A DNA stretch of 64,000 nucleotides from Favolaschia claudopus. Its lineage: Eukaryota > Basidiomycota > Agaricomycetes > Agaricales > Mycenaceae. Made by a program: the position numbers and the translations under genes. The notes beneath the pieces are model-generated. The model did no database searches and was not told the origin of the DNA. It saw nothing but the letters and a program-made list of their open reading frames with translations. This document shows positions 63,070-64,000 of the stretch, one piece after another; position 1 is the stretch's first letter, and each line of letters begins with the position of its first letter. Where the stretch lies: positions 1 to 64,000 of the forward strand of contig JAWWNJ010000172.1 in the NCBI GenBank assembly GCA_037176885.1, in the 5' to 3' direction.

Positions 63070-64000
63070 TTATTCAGATTCGGGTGATGGAGTAAGCGAG
63101 GGAAGACGGTCATTGACGTGACCTGTACCACATCAAGTCAGTACAGCGATAGGCAATGCGCAAGGTAAATGTAGCTCACCTTCTTCCGTTTGTTGAGGGG
63201 AACCAGAACCAGACCCTGATGGCTCTGGCGAAGGTGAGGTGGATGGTGCTGTAAGGGTTCAATTTAGAATGCGTCAAATGCGTCAAGAGAAACTCAACTC
63301 ACGTGCGAGTGGGCCGCGGCTGCCTTGACTGCCGGAGTCGTCGTCATCGTCCGAGGAGGCCCGCTCTCGCCTGTTCCGCCGCGTGCGGAAACGATATGTA
63401 CCCTCTTTCTCCTTACAGCTCTCGTAGGTCTTCTGCGCGCTGAAGGAGTCGTGAACGAGAAATTCAGCTGCCCAATGATTGGTGCAGCGCTTGAGAGGGG
63501 GAAAGACATCTTCTATCTATAACACAATGAGCCATCAACAAAATGAAATGAAGACATAACATACCGCGTCGTAAATCTTGAGCAATTGTCGAGAGTCTTG
63601 GCCTTTCCAGTTTTTGTCGAGTTGCAAAAGCCCTGCATCCATGAAGCGGCGGACCTGTCTCTGCTTACTGTGAGATATTGAATACATAGAAGACAAGACA
63701 GCGACACACCCGAAGGTCATTCCACTTCCGATCCGCGGACGAGCCGTCCATCCCGAGTCGGCGTCGCAGCCCTCCAATTGTCAAGTCAGACATACGTTCA
63801 GGGCGAGGGATGGCGGGAAGAGTGCGCGTGGGCTCCTGTGCGCCTGTAGCCGCCTCAGCCGCGTCCCGCTCACCGCGGGCACGAGCGAGCGACGCTGCAA
63901 AGAATTAGTACATATAGATTGAGGTAGAGCTGTAGACCAATGTGAATGACTCACCGCGCAATTGACGCACCTCGTCAGAGTCATTGGGCCGCTCCACGAT
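63070..64000 (-). CDS. Unrecognised multi-exon gene, 3' part (5' end outside the window)
   Basis: Exons read from the window edge leftward: VERPNDSDEVRQLR; LARARGERDAAEAATG..PERMSDLTIGGLRRRLGMDGSS..KWNDLR; VRRFMDAGLLQLDKNWKGQD and LLKIYDA; IEDVFPPLKRCTNHWAAEFL, VHDSFSAQKTYESCKEKEGT and an Arg-rich then Asp-rich stretch; PSTSPSPEPSGSGS; and a last short exon ending SPSPESE with TAA at 63070-63072. Five short GT..AG introns join in frame. The MSDLTIGGLRRRLG..W..R motif followed by W..QD..LLKIY recurs in many mushroom proteins of unknown function. No lesion seen. Confidence 0.6.

Overview
The window looks like repeat-rich nuclear DNA of a filamentous basidiomycete, most likely an Agaricomycete. 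Genes are cut by many 45-70 bp introns with GT..AG ends. The recognisable families are ones expanded in mushroom genomes: TET/JBP-type dioxygenase, RecQ-like helicase, DUF6589, HSR1-like GTPase, Ty3/gypsy chromovirus, copia, LINE ORF1, Tc1/mariner and integrase-core transposase. No rRNA, convincing tRNA, CRISPR array or bacterial operon is visible. Most coding material is mobile, multicopy or decayed. Many exon boundaries below are read by eye and are approximate.

Layout. 0-5.3 kb: a broken TET/JBP dioxygenase gene (+) facing an unrecognised multi-exon gene (-). 6.3-10.2 kb: a truncated chromovirus pol tail (-) abutting a frameshifted RecQ-like helicase (+). 10.2-15.8 kb: a DUF6589 gene and a 5'-truncated member of a large uncharacterised mushroom family, both on the minus strand. 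16.7-19.3 kb: a GTPase gene (-) whose P-loop is split by an intron. 19.42-25.24 kb: an apparently perfect palindrome with 2,887-bp arms and a 47-bp loop. Each arm holds one unrecognised gene and one Tc1/mariner transposase, and the break lies inside the transposase. 25.4-32.1 kb: a foldback repeat, a relic transposon end, then a 4.9-kb element bounded by 20-bp inverted repeats. It has motif arrays inside both ends, an integrase-core transposase and a clean six-exon cargo gene.

33-37.5 kb: small inverted-repeat elements and gene fragments. 37.6-39.6 kb: a TIR element carrying TATAGGCC arrays and, inside it, a LINE-type ORF1 with a poly(A) tail but no reverse transcriptase, all inserted in a GC-rich dispersed repeat. 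39.8-45.6 kb: two identical 2,868-bp TIR elements in tandem inside one 8-bp target duplication. Each encodes a 360-residue protein whose C-terminal domain matches the gene at 14 kb. 45.6-49 kb: GC-rich repeats, minisatellites and foldbacks. 49.1 kb: a copia remnant. 50.6-62.8 kb: one large Ty3/gypsy element (-), damaged by a 211-bp MITE in the integrase and by a complete 2,985-bp LTR element carrying only gag. 63.1 kb to the edge: the 3' half of an unrecognised gene (-).

The most interesting reading is that the protein family at 14.0-15.8 kb and the 2,868-bp tandem elements are two faces of one undescribed DNA transposon system: a possible D-D-E protein with a C-terminal DNA-binding-like tail, and a non-autonomous TIR element that keeps the ends of that protein but lacks its centre. 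This is a hypothesis. The inverted repeats, target duplications and shared C-terminus are directly visible. The N-terminal relationship rests on recall of family members, and the catalytic reading on motif inspection only.
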